From positions 14,099,061 through 14,163,060 of the forward strand of contig CM038912.1 of assembly GCA_021904315.1 (NCBI GenBank): a stretch of DNA of 64,000 nucleotides, given 5' to 3'. Numbering within the stretch: the stretch's first letter is position 1; each line of letters opens with the position of its first letter. A program made the position numbers and the translations under genes. This document shows, one piece after another, positions 1-10,432 of this stretch. The DNA comes from Sphagnum magellanicum. Taxonomy: Eukaryota > Streptophyta > Sphagnopsida > Sphagnales > Sphagnaceae. Below the pieces are notes generated by a model that had not been told where the DNA came from, made no database searches, and saw only the letters and a list, made by a program, of their open reading frames with translations.

Positions 1-382
1 AATGCTTGGCTTCCACCTTGCACACATGCCTAATTTAGGTGCTTGTTTTGTCTGCTCTCCACATGTCGTCCATTTGTCCAAGTGCCGGAACGCAAACACA
101 GCCAGGGCCGCAGCAGCTGATTGGACGGCAGACGGAGCAAAGCGATTGCACTGAAGGTGGAGCAATCCATTGGCACGGAACCGTGCGAATTTGCACTGCG
201 ACGATCGGTCCCCACACAATCAAGACTCGCAAGGGGTAGACACACCACGACGACGACGACGACGACGTCGATCCAGATGCCTTGCTCCCAGTGCTTTAAA
301 TTTTTATTTTAAAAAAAAGCCAAATTGGCGATCGTCCGTAAGAAGCAATGTTTTGTTTTGTTTTTGTTTTTTTCAATTTTCT
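1..382. other. GC-richer leading segment, no gene recognised
   Basis: This stretch is clearly less AT-rich than what follows and contains a short ACG trinucleotide run near 246-268. Small open frames exist on both strands, but none has codon structure or motifs I recognise. It could be the promoter or 5' leader of a gene lying outside the window; nothing in the sequence decides this. Confidence 0.3.
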
Positions 383-640
383 CATGTTGCACCAAAAGTG
401 GCGAGAGGATTTAGGGTTTACAACAAGATTTACCCAAATCTGGCTACAAAAGTAGCGAGAGGATTTTAGGGTTTAGGGTTTATAACAAGATTTTACCCAA
501 ATCTGGCTACAAAAGCGGCGAGAGGATTTTAGGGTTTAGGGTTTACAAACAAGATTTACCCAAATCTGGCTACAAAAGCGGTGAGAGGATTTAGTGTTTA
601 GGGTTTAAAGCAAGATTTAGCCAAATCTGGCTACAAGACA
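383..640 (+). repeat. Tandem repeat (about 60 bp unit) carrying telomere-like TTTAGGG
   Basis: Four imperfect units begin near 391, 448, 511 and 573. Each has a variant of 'GTGGCGAGAGGATTT', then TTTAGGG/TTTAGGGTTTA, then 'AGATTTACCCAAATCTGGCTACAAAA'. The last copy returns to the family form GATTTAGCCAAATCTGGCTAC found elsewhere in this window. The telomere-type motif looks amplified inside a dispersed repeat and is not a simple telomere relic. Confidence 0.7.
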
Positions 641-860
641 AATAAAGAAATAGAAAATCTATGAATCCCATTACATGTTAGCTAACCATTAGAACTTATT
701 AGCTGAATATGGGGATTTCAAAAGAACAAAGCTAGAAATCCAATACCCAAATTCTTCAGAAATCTTTGACAATTTCATAACTTTCCTCTTCAAAATGTGG
801 CGATTGTTTTGAAATCTTTCAAAAAATTTCCCTTGACCATGTTGCATGGGACCTTTTTCC
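640..860 (+). repeat. Dispersed repeat, long form (partner at about 62760-63000)
   Basis: The segment 'ATTACATGTTAGCTAACCAT ... GGGATTTCAAAAGAACAAAG ... ATTTCATAACTTTC ... CCCTTGACCATGTTG' has a diverged direct counterpart at about 62760-63000. Shared blocks lie in the same order with small indels, so these are two old copies of one element in the same orientation. Confidence 0.75.
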
Positions 861-934
861 AATAGCAAAATGAAAAAAAATAAAAATAAAATTAAATCAC
901 TGATAGGAAGATGTGGAAAAAGCTGAAATCATCC

Positions 935-1065
935 TTCCAAAGATTTAGCCAAATCTGGCTACAAACTAAATATTAAGTACAAAACTTGAATCATCCCTCT
1001 ATATATTTGGGTACACACTCCAAACCAAATATTGAAATTTGGTGAGTTTTACTATTTTTTCCCCC
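935..1065 (+). repeat. Dispersed repeat, short form with TAGCCAAATCTGGCTA core
   Basis: About 130 bp. It starts with AGATTTAGCCAAATCTGGCTAC, continues with an 'AAGTACAAA..TTGAATCATCC' block and 'TATATTTGGGTACACACTCC', and ends in 'AAATTTGGTGAGTTTTAC'. The same block order recurs at about 34985-35120, 63125-63260 and 63610-63770. The core TAGCCA-AATC-TGGCTA is a self-complementary hairpin. Confidence 0.75.
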
Positions 1066-1500
1066 CCCTTTAACTTCTGGCAATTGAAAATCTCCAAAAT
1101 CATTTCATTTTCAATATCGACAAGAGTTTTGTTAACAGCTTTTGTAAATAATGTAGTAAAAATCAGGGGAGCTAGGTTCACATGACAATACATTGCAGAT
1201 CTGCATCTTTTCCAATTGCAACAACACTTGAATATTGGAGTTAGAAAGTTTGCAATCAGACAACTCCGTGAGCCGCATGTTGAGGAACAACAGTTGAAAA
1301 TGCAGAGAAGTACAAAGCACACAAGGACATGCATTCAGCCTTTTGTCATATGGATACAAAACACTTGTATTCATAAAATGCTCAGAGGCACTTGATGTTG
1401 TTGCCTGAAACACTCGGTCTGAAACATTCAGCATTCAAGACCCCCTTGCATGATGAGCTAATCATTTCACTACAGGCTTGGTTGGTTCTCAACATGTCTT

Positions 1501-3004
1501 TCACCATAACTGCCACCATGATTTTGATTGTGGCTGCTGCTGCTGCTGCTGTTCCTTTGTTCTAGATGCCAGACCCTGCTCAATGCTTTCAAGCCTTTTC
1601 CTGCAGTGAAAGAAACGCAAAGGAGGTGGGTGGCATGAAGAAACAACTTTCATCACAAATTTCTACAAGCTCATGTAAACATCTTCCCACAAGATACAAT
1701 GATAACTGTTTGCTTTAAGAATACATCATCTGCTCATTCATGTCCATTGATTGTTCCATGAGGACAATGGAAACAAAACTCAAAGATGGAGCTTTAATAG
1801 GTGGTTTACTTGGTGTCATGAAGACGACCATGTAAGCTCCAGCGCTGCCTGAAACCCTCCACACCCTCCATCCCGCTCGCCAAAATCATGCGCCTACACA
1901 ACCGCAAAAATGGGTGTGCATCAGTTATGGCTGTACTGGTTTTGAGAGCCACAAAATGATACTATCAGGGAAGTCATTCAACAACATTGCCACCAGTTAC
2001 TGTAGCATTGCCAACCATAGACTCCAATTGCTACCAGCATCAGGAAATGAAGATGCTGGCCTTTGGCACTAACCGTTCCAGAGTCTCCACTTCAGCTTTG
2101 AGCTGAGCTTGCCGCTCTTGGATCTCATTCATGGGCATTGACCGAGCAAGTGTCCGCTCAGTCTCTTGTATCCTTCCTCTCAATTCTGCATCCTGCCACA
2201 TCAGTCATCCTCCATTTTTAAACCAAAACAAAAAATAATAATAACCACCATAAAAATAACACAACATGTGCAGCACACACCCAAGCTGCTCATGCTTCAA
2301 CAGTACACATTCTCCACTGGACACCACAAGAATGCCTAGGATCATCCCATGAGGAACATGATTCAACAGCAAGGAGAGTGAGTTTTGTGTAAAATGTAAT
2401 GGAGCATAGTGAGAAGCTCTTGGACAATTTGCAAGCTGAGGTTCACAATTAGACCACCTATTATGCAGAAGCACTGTACCCGATTCTGTGCACATCGACG
2501 ATACAATATAATGTGGTCCTGGCAAAAGGGTTCAACATCGTTCACATGAAGACCTGCATGAAAAAGAACAATCTTTGAGGTTCATTTGATAATAAGTTGA
2601 AGTGTCAATATGCAATTCCATCTTATGGTCTCCCAGTTGCAGCCAATTCCAATACATGGTCCAGAGGCCATATGTAAATTGTATGCCAGCAAGATGTGCA
2701 ATACCACTTGGCTGTTTGAGCTGGATCAAATTCGTAAAGATCCCCCTCTGTGTTACTGCAACCCTAAAGAAGGGCATTGTTCCCAGAACAATTCCAGAAC
2801 AGAAGCAAACAGGGAGCAAAAACAATCATTTTGCTTGCTCCATACAAGAGAGAGATGGATTAACTTACAAAGAAACAGCCTGCGAAGAGCAGTAGAGCAA
2901 GTCTCCAAGCCATCCAAAACATGGGATGCAACTTCAGGTGGAACCACTGGTGAGGGAGGACCCAGCATAAGATCGTCACCGGTGAGAATTGTCTCCTCTG
3001 CCAT
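1501..3004 (-). CDS. Twin-CX9C (CHCH-type) coiled-coil small protein, 170 aa, five exons
   Basis: Exons on the minus strand: 3004-2869, 2553-2480, 2192-2074, 1893-1810, 1600-1501. All introns are GT-AG and phases agree throughout, giving 170 aa from the ATG at 3004 to TGA at 1503-1501. The N-terminus reads MAEETILTGDDLMLGPPSP. Cysteines fall at residues 36, 46, 56 and 66, that is C-x9-C-x9-C-x9-C, the spacing of CHCH-fold proteins that are oxidised in the mitochondrial intermembrane space. Residues about 71-110 and 127-150 are charged helix/coiled-coil. A segment ILASGMEGVEGFRQRWSLHG follows, and the tail is Gln-rich (six CAG) ending WWQLW. The whole order matches a conserved plant family I recognise but cannot name. 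Mitochondrial location is inference from the CX9C motif; no presequence is visible, as expected for that import route. It lies 713 bp downstream of the 69-aa membrane protein gene on the same strand. Confidence 0.88.
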
Positions 3005-3716
3005 CCCTGCTCCTTACACTTCTCTCCTCTTTTCCTTTCTAGCTAATTTTCTCTTGTTAAAAGGTTTTAAAAACTTCCAGCTATGATGCAACAACCAGCA
3101 CTGCCATTGCATATGCCATTGACACTGGCTCAGGAACCCTAAAGAGGGTTGCAACAGAAACTCAAATTCTCTCAGTTTTTTGCAGGAGCTTCAGGAAATA
3201 TGCTCTTCTTCCCTCTCCAAGTTCTCCCTGAATGCTTTGGACTCACAAGAGCAAAACACCAGAATCTTATTGAAAGGGGGGGGTGGGGTGGTGTTGAGGA
3301 TTTAGAATTGACCTTCTTATCTAGAGCCAACTGTGGAACTTTCTGCAGCAACAGATTGTAGCCAAAATTAAGAATCTTTTGATGATGAGGACTTCATAGA
3401 TTCCTACAATGCTGCAACAAAACTAAAAGCATTTCCATGAGAAAAAAGTCTATGAAATCATTTGTGAAAATGCATTCTGCAACTTTGAGCAACTAGATCA
3501 GATGAATGGGGAAGCACAAAAGAAAAAAAAACTGTCATACAAAAGGCTTACAAACAAAGTTCCAAAATCTTCATATTTTCTCTCAAAAAAGTCTTTCAAA
3601 CCCACATTGAAATCTTCATATTACCACCCACAACCTTGAACATCTAAACCCTAAAAACACCTTGTCACTGAAGATACTCACTGAAGAGGTCTATAAAATC
3701 ATACTCTGAGGGTGTC
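3005..3716. other. Spacer between two minus-strand genes
   Basis: No coding exon is visible. It should hold the 5' leader and promoter of the CX9C gene and the 3' end of the small membrane protein gene. A G-run near 3279-3290 and a few A-rich runs are the only local features. Confidence 0.5.
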
Positions 3717-4547
3717 TCAAATGTTGCTGTTTCCTGGAGAGTGCACATGATGCTCGTTACTGCTTGCAGCAGAGAGCTCCCGTTCCTGCCTTCTGCGCTC
3801 CCTCTACAAAATCTCCAATTTCTCAGGCATTAGAAATGTACACTAATACCATGCCATCATCAACTGTGATGAAACTGCATAAAGCAAATCAACTGACTGG
3901 ATAGCACAGATGGCTGCTACAGTCGCAAAAGTGTTTTCTGGCAGTCAAAGAAATGGCCACAAAATATGCAAAAAAATTATTACCCATGGAAGTCAGTCCA
4001 GTTTCTTTGGGGGGATCACTGAGTCAACAAACCAATCCAAAGATTGAGAAAAATAGAGCAAGAAACACATGTTGTAGCCACTTATGTCAGCATGAAACTC
4101 TCCATCTTCAAAGGGAGAGTTTCAAACTCTAAACCCTAAACCCTATGTACTTACATAGGGTTCAGGGTTTAGTGTTTGAAACTCTCCCTGAACCCTATGT
4201 AAGAAAAAGCAGACATGCAGCAAAACCCTAACTCTCCAAATGCAGCAGAAAGAGCTTCCCATTCTTCTTCTATCAGCAGTAGCCCAAACCAAACCAACAC
4301 AGAATTTCAAGCCTTCCTACGGTGCTTAAAAGCGTAATATGAGCAGCTGATGAGGAGAGAAAGAAAGAGAGAGAGCGATCGTGAGAGAGAGACAGAAAGC
4401 CCAAGAGAGAATATACATACATACCCGGCGTTCCCAGTAAGGAAGATCGCACACAAAGTCGTAAACAGGGCCGACGCTGATACAGAGCAAGGCATTCACG
4501 ACCACGAACGCCACTGTCGATTGCAACGGTCTTCTAGTAAAAGGCAT
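3717..4547 (-). CDS. Small single-pass membrane protein, 69 aa, two exons
   Basis: Exon 1 is 4547-4425 (41 codons, donor CGG|GTATGT) and exon 2 is 3803-3717 (acceptor TTTTGTAG, stop TGA at 3719-3717). The phase is 0. The protein begins MPFTRRPLQS. Residues about 10-29 form a hydrophobic membrane segment (TVAFVVVNALLCISV), followed by GPVYDFVCDLPYWERR and a strongly basic/charged tail (RERRRQERELSAAS). Positive charges on both sides leave topology uncertain. The GPVYDF..PYWERR block with an Arg-rich tail resembles short uncharacterised plant transmembrane proteins, but no function is known to me. The same exon-2 region is also open in another frame. I prefer the called frame because its basic tail continues the exon-1 sequence in phase. 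The upstream in-frame ATG at 4667 sits in a T-rich leader and was not chosen. Confidence 0.7.
4112..4189. repeat. Near-perfect 38-bp inverted repeat containing telomere-like motifs
   Basis: Left arm 4112-4149 and right arm 4152-4189 are reverse complements with about three mismatches, separated by 2 bp. Each arm contains CCCTAAA/TTTAGGG-type sequence. A third partial copy of the arm end (GAACCCTATGTAAG) follows directly. It lies in the intron of the small membrane protein gene. Confidence 0.85.
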
Positions 4548-4990
4548 CCTGTTTCCCTGCCCGCCACTTCCCTGAATACATTTCACCAGCACATCTCCGC
4601 CATATGCACAAACAAAACAACAACTCCCACCAAAAAAAAAAAAAAGAAAGAAAAAAAGAACGCACACTCACACACACAAAGTCCCAGAGGAACAGAAATT
4701 TGAACTGGAGTGCACAACCCAAACTCTCAAATTTTCTGGTTTCCACCCGGATTCTAAGAAAGAAAAACTCATGAGAACAAACCCCATCTCGCGCACACAC
4801 AAACAAGCGACCCAAGGACTGAAAAGGAACGAAGAAATGATGGAGGAAAAGGGATGAATGAATCAATGAATGAATGAAGAATTTCAGACACAACTCTGTC
4901 AAACCTATAGGGTAAGGAACTTTAGGGGGCGGGGTCGCTCTTCGTAGGTTTGAGGGCCTAGCTGTGAGGGTTGAAGGGCTTCTCAAACCA
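4548..4990 (-). promoter_or_regulatory. 5' leader/promoter region of the 69-aa membrane protein gene
   Basis: On the coding strand this region is pyrimidine-rich, with long T/C runs near 4631-4660 and CA runs, typical of plant 5' leaders. A leader intron is possible (GTATTCAG acceptor near 4583). No TATA box is clear enough to call. Confidence 0.35.
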
Positions 4991-7818
4991 CAGTGCCTAT
5001 TGCCATGCTTTTGGTATCATTGGAAGGCCCTCCAATGAGTTTGGGGTGCATTGAGTTGGTTTCATAAGGCTTTAATGGATTTGGTGGAAAAGCTATTGAA
5101 TGTTGAATAAATCTTTCAATGAATTTTTTAAAAAATCAAAACTAAAAATTATACAAGAATTCGAGCATGATCTTTGGTATTCTTGGAAAGCTCTGAATGA
5201 GAAAGATTTAATGAAGGTGATTTGAGAAATTTTAAACCTATAATTATGAAAGATATTGAATTTTGAATATTATTTGTCATTCCAAATTGGGATCTTAAAG
5301 AGTGGAAGGTTCATTTTTATTTCAAAGGGACAATTAAATCTCAAAGGCATAAAGTACCAAAAAGGTTCTTACACCTATTCCTTAAAATTTTACAAGTAGG
5401 TGTAAGATCTCTCCTCTTATCAGAGAGGGTAGAGTCATGGATATAAAGTGCCCTCCAAATAGATTTTGGAAATTTGTCTTTACTTGACAAGATCTCCAAA
5501 CAAAGTCATGAACAATGAATGCCGTGTTTTATGAATTGGGTAAAAAATAGTGAGAGAAAATAAATGAAATTAAAAAAAAACTTAATTGTAAAGTGTGTTT
5601 TTTATTAATTGGTAGTTTGTAATAAGTATCTTATTGTGGAATGGCTTTTTCCTTTATGGGAAACTCAAGCCAACAACAAGTAAAATGGGAAATGTAACCT
5701 AATTTCTCAATATAGAACTAATTATTTACTCGATCCAAATTAGTGTTGGCTAGGTCTTGGTTTTTATTGGAATTGTTGGGTCTAAGTTTAAGATTTTTTA
5801 TTAAAAATAAATTTTCTTTGATTTTAGGTTTAGTTTAATTTTTTTTTTAAATCCTTGATTCATTGCTTCTAGGTCCATGCCAAAAAAATTTCATCAATAA
5901 TTCTGGATTCTATGAGTTTAATTTTTATAAAACCTTTTAGTTATGGTTTTAAAACAAGTCCAGTTTCAACACATTAATTAGGTGGGGATGCATTTTTAAA
6001 TTTTTTCATTAGGCAATGACACGCTTGTTCATGAACTAAATTCATTGAACATTTCTTATTAGTTGTAGCTAGTTTTCACATGTCAAAAAAGGGGCTAGAA
6101 CCATTATGCAATGAGCCAAATTGTTCATTTCATCAATAATAAATATATTTTTAAAAAAACTAAACATAATGATCATGAATATTGTTGACTTGCCTTTTAG
6201 TAATACCAATTGCAATAAACAAACTAATTGCCCTATTGTTGCAATCTTAACTTTGAGCTTGCAATCAAAATTGAGGCATTGCAAGATATGGGCTTGAGAA
6301 TAATGCCAAGACCCAAAGTGAAAGAAATGTATTCATACATGAACTTTGAAGTGGGAGGCCTTTGACAATCAAAGGAAACATCCTTCGGGCTTTTGGGATG
6401 AACTCATGGCTTTGGGAGTTGAGACTCCTAAGGTTGGGAATCTATAAGTTTTGGAGGGCAATTTGGAGATCAAATCACCCCCAAATCAATAGACCTTTAC
6501 CTCATTGAAAAGAAGTTGAGAAGAGTTACAATATTGTGAAGTTTCATGTTCAAAATTCATTTGTTTCAAGGGTTTTATGATGATCCAAAGATTGGACACT
6601 ATGGATGCAAATAGGATAGGAATCACATTCATCACTTTGGGTGAGTGCTTATTTTGAGATATTTAAAAAATACTCCCATTTTGTAAGTTGGAATAAATCA
6701 TTAAAAAAATCATACAACCTAAAAAATCAATAGAAAAAATTTGAAAATTAATGATTCAATTTACAATTAAATTTCAATCATTATGGACATTTACAACTAG
6801 AAAATGTTTTAATCACCCTAAACAAGTGCCAAATTCAACAAGTAGTTACAAGAGACACCACTTGGCATGGAAGTTGTACCATAGTCACAAACCTTTGCAA
6901 CTATAATACATTTTCTCATCCATTATTATGGATGAACATGACTATCATGCAGACCTCATGTAGCCTATATGGAACTTGATTTTGAGAATACATTTGCGAT
7001 TATATCGTAATACATTGGCCAATTTGACAATCAATTGTCGAATATTTAATTAATTTTTAAAAAATCAATTCGATATTTATTTTTAAAATTCATATTTTCG
7101 TCAAAAATATTAAATTTTTTTTAACATTTTGACAAAGATGAAAATCGTCCAAGATTAATCAAGTTTCTTGGTACTTTTTTTAATTACAGAATTTTTGATT
7201 TAGGGTTTTTTGTATATTTTTTTGTTACAGATTTTTTGGTTTAGGGTTTTTGATACTTTTTCTGTTACATATTTCTTGGTGTAGAAAGTAAGGAAAAAAG
7301 ATGATGTGCTTTGGGATGCTAAGGAATCCAGTTGCTTGCACTAATGTTGATTGTTGTTGAGGTAGGAAGGGAGGAAGCAACGAAGGGAAAGTTTCTCTAT
7401 GTCTCTTTGTTTGTCTATGTTTGGCCCACATTGAGATGACCATGGTTGGAGCCTAGGCAACAGAGCTCAAAAAACTAACCCCTAAAACAGAAACCACATA
7501 CCTGCATGGTCCCTAGCTTGTAAGCAGAAAAGATTGGGAAAACTTGGTACTATTGACCACATTGACAGAACTCAAAAAGTTTGAGATGGAAATCAATCAC
7601 AAACTTCTAACCATATAAAAATTGGATCAAATGGTACTTGTCAAGATTAAGCAGGCATATCATTAAGCAATTCTGTGGCTAATTTACAAAGCCATACAAT
7701 GCCATGTGTTAAACATAAATTAAGCAATTTCAAAAAGTGAGAGCTGCTGCAACACACACTACATGAGGAGATACTGAAAACATGTTGGCACAAGTGCTTT
7801 AAATTCATGCTTTCTTAC
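4991..7818. other. Gene-free AT-rich DNA
   Basis: I see no exon, RNA gene or recognisable transposon here on either strand. Homopolymer A/T tracts are common. Part of the right end is the unrecognised 3' side of the Lunapark relic: no second Cys pair of its zinc finger was found between about 7300 and 7815. Confidence 0.5.
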
Positions 7819-9067
7819 CATTATGCATGTGACACTTCTGGCAGATAAGAGCATAGCACTAAGTGGGGTCTTCCTCAACAAGCATAGTTACAAGCCATGC
7901 AATCCAGCCTCCATTACTTGGCTTGCTCCAAGGAGGTGCCAACTCCATACCTTGTTCATCCTCCCAAATCTCCTGGGTACTCCTGGGATCGTATCACTTC
8001 CACTGCTAGTTCCAGTCATCTCCTCTTTATATTGGTAAGGCTACAACTAGTGCCAATTTAAGACTAGACTCTACTCCCAACTTAGGTGCTAGGATACTTG
8101 TTGCTACAGCTTTTGCCTATGGATCATGATCATAATGCTGCCCACCGAACTCAAAATATCAGAGTCTCTTTACTCTCTTGTGCAAATTTACCTGAATTTC
8201 CTTTGTTCTCACATCATGACAAGGGTAAGAATAGCTAAAGCAGACACAAAGTACGAGCACCTATGTGTGACAAAGAAAGAAACTAAATTCAACTAAATTC
8301 AAACCAGATGCATGAAAGGGCCATTGCAGAAAAATCTTCACCATTAGTATAGCAAAAAATAAACCATGGCCCTATATTCTCACATGAATGAGTTGTTGTG
8401 TGATGTAATTGTTAGTCTTCTCTTTCAATTCATTGATTTTCTCTTGTCGTTCAGCTTTCAATTGTTCAGCTTTCAATCTTTCTAGACGTTGATGATCCTT
8501 ACGATCCCCTATCAATAAACTAGCCTTTCAGATATCCACCTTAGTTTAACAAAGGAGAAATAGCAGAAGCAGGAAGGTTGAAAGTTCACAAGAAAAATTG
8601 GGTCTACCAAAAGAAATGTAAGACATCCAAGCAGGAAAAGGTCTTGAATAAACAAGGCTCGCTCATTCGATTGTAACTTGCACACCCAGAATACAGCAGT
8701 GTGACAACCATTGGTAATGCAAAAACAAGAAGCATTCATATAGCACGCACCTACCATGGTAACTGCACCAATTGTGTAGAGAAAATCGCTAGCCCCAAAA
8801 GCAATGCCTGCCACCCCCAAAACTTAATTTCATCACACTCTTTGTTTTTTGCAATTGATTTCCAACACCCATTTTTATTTGAAAAAAATCCACGATAGGG
8901 AAGTTTTCAAAATACTTGTAAATACAGGAAAGTGAACCTGCATCCTCCTCCGCCATTGTCCTATTTTTCATCATCGCCCACATTTGATCGTTGCTAATCC
9001 AGAGCTCCTTTTTTCTCACACTATCAATTTCGATGGCTAGGGTTTCCAAAACTTTCGACATAATCAT
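7819..9067 (-). pseudogene. Lunapark (LNP)-like pseudogene with two nonsense codons
   Basis: Blocks of a plant Lunapark protein occur in order on the minus strand. 9067-8938: MIMSKVLETLAIEIDSVRKK.. with LWISNDQMWAMMKNRT. 8807-8755: membrane-segment remnant FLYTIGAVTM. 8524-8384: the diagnostic coiled coil DRKDHQRLERLKAE..KINELKEKTNNYITQQL. 8137 down to about 8050: YDHDP then TAG (8119-8117), then AKAVATSILAPKLGVESSLK. About 7972-7819: SNGGWIAWLVTMLVEEDPT, then TAG (7861-7859), then CYALICQKCHMHNG and a GT donor. Intact Lunapark has two membrane segments and a C-terminal Cx2C..Cx2C finger and stabilises ER three-way junctions. Here the first membrane segment and the second Cys pair are missing, the exon 2/3 phase is disturbed, and both stops replace conserved positions. 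The spread of exon-like blocks with introns indicates a decayed genomic copy, not a retrocopy. Confidence 0.8.
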
Positions 9068-10014
9068 GTACTAATTATTAAAAAATTCGAAAAAATTATA
9101 AATAATATAATTAGTGTTGAATTGGCCAAGGTACTATGATATTTGCAATTACTTTATGGATAATTACATGATGTTAATTGTCCTAGATACCACATTACAA
9201 GAAATGAAGGTTTACGAACATTCAAATTTTTTTTGAGAAATATAGAATTGCATATAATTATTGTACTTGATGTGTTCAATGTACCATAATTTGATCACTA
9301 GGATGAAAGAGGTGGATGTTAAGGAGGGTTATTCAAATTGAAGAGGATGCATTAAACATGCAAGAGGATGCACTAAATATGAATGTATTATAACAACTTG
9401 AAGATGATGTTCGCATTGAAGGCAAAAAGTTCTCAAGGAATCAACATCACCACAACTTAAAGTGTATCTTGTTGTTCAACCATTATTGAAAGTTGACACA
9501 ATTTGAAAAGTATAGTTAGGAAGAGGTATTCAATCTTGTTATACTACTCCTTTTAGTTTAAATCCATGTGAATGCAAAATGAAAACTATATTTACAAAGA
9601 GGTATTTAATCTTGTACTATTAGCATCCTCTTAGTTCTACTCCATGTAAATGCAAAATTATGTTAGAAGAAATTTTATCAATGTTAGATTATTCCAATCC
9701 ATTGAAATGTGTGCATTGTTTTTAATCATCTAATGTTTAATTCTCATGTTTTGTACACCCAATGTAGGTGTTATTGGCACATTGTTTTGTGTGTTTCTTT
9801 TGAATGCTACCTCCATAGCTTCTACAAGCCCAACTATTGCTTGTACCATTTCATATTGTGTTCAATCTGTTTTTATGTCTCTTTCAAATATTCTAGTTGT
9901 TTTTCTTGTGTTTATGCATGGTTTCCCTCAATTTGCAAGTTCACTTCATTGATATGTACAGTCATTTGTTATTCATTGATGTCAAAGTCATCATATGGTG
10001 AAGACTCTTGTAAG
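9068..10014. other. Gene-free DNA with a short tandem duplication
   Basis: No gene is visible. Around 9530-9660 a segment of roughly 70 bp (AAGAGGTATT-AATCTTGT...CCATGT-AATGCAAAAT) occurs twice in tandem with divergence. The rest is AT-rich and unremarkable. Confidence 0.45.
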
Positions 10015-10432
10015 TAAGGTTGTGCACAATAGATGTCATTTTTTGGATTCATGAAATCTTGTGAATGTGAAGGGCTGACGCATGATTTACGATGCATGAA
10101 TTCATCCATGAAATCAAAATATGATTTGTTGAAGTTTTTGGGCATTCCTTGTGTGACCTTGTTTTTGTGAACATCTTCTAGTAGTCTTGATTGTGACTAA
10201 TAATGCCCATGTAATCATTTATCTTCTTGTAGTCTCCACAAAAAGATCCCTACTTGCCTTTAAAGGTTCCTTTGTTGCAAAAATGTTTAAAACGATCATT
10301 TGTCATGGTACTTTATGATGGATATTTCCATGTTATCTTTGGAATCAAACATCATCAAGTTGGCTTCGTGATTCATTTTCTTTCCCTTGATGATTGCCAA
10401 GACTTCAACATTCTCCCAATTTGGGAGGTTAA
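10015..10432 (-). pseudogene. Decayed Myb/SANT-like DNA-binding protein, transposon-type
   Basis: Minus-strand blocks read NLPNWENVEVLAIIKGKKMN..ANLMMFDSKDNMEIS (about 10430-10295), then after a frame change GDYKKINDYMG, a TAG, and NKVTQGMPKNFNKSYFDFMDEFMHRKS..SPSHSQDFMNPKNDI. This order (W..EV..LI..K, then a D-Y-K-K-I-x-D-Y helix, then a 'LPKNF....MDEFMH' tail) is what I know from trihelix/Myb-SANT-like proteins associated with plant DNA transposons. Frameshifts and stops show it is dead. No transposase was recognised next to it. Confidence 0.6.

Noticed and set aside
2602..3086. Plus-strand frames of 97 and 158 codons over the CX9C gene
   Set aside because: Antisense to exon 1 and introns of the well-supported five-exon minus-strand gene.
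4350..4703. Plus-strand Arg/Glu-rich frame
   Set aside because: Produced by GA-rich repeats and antisense to exon 1 of the membrane protein gene.
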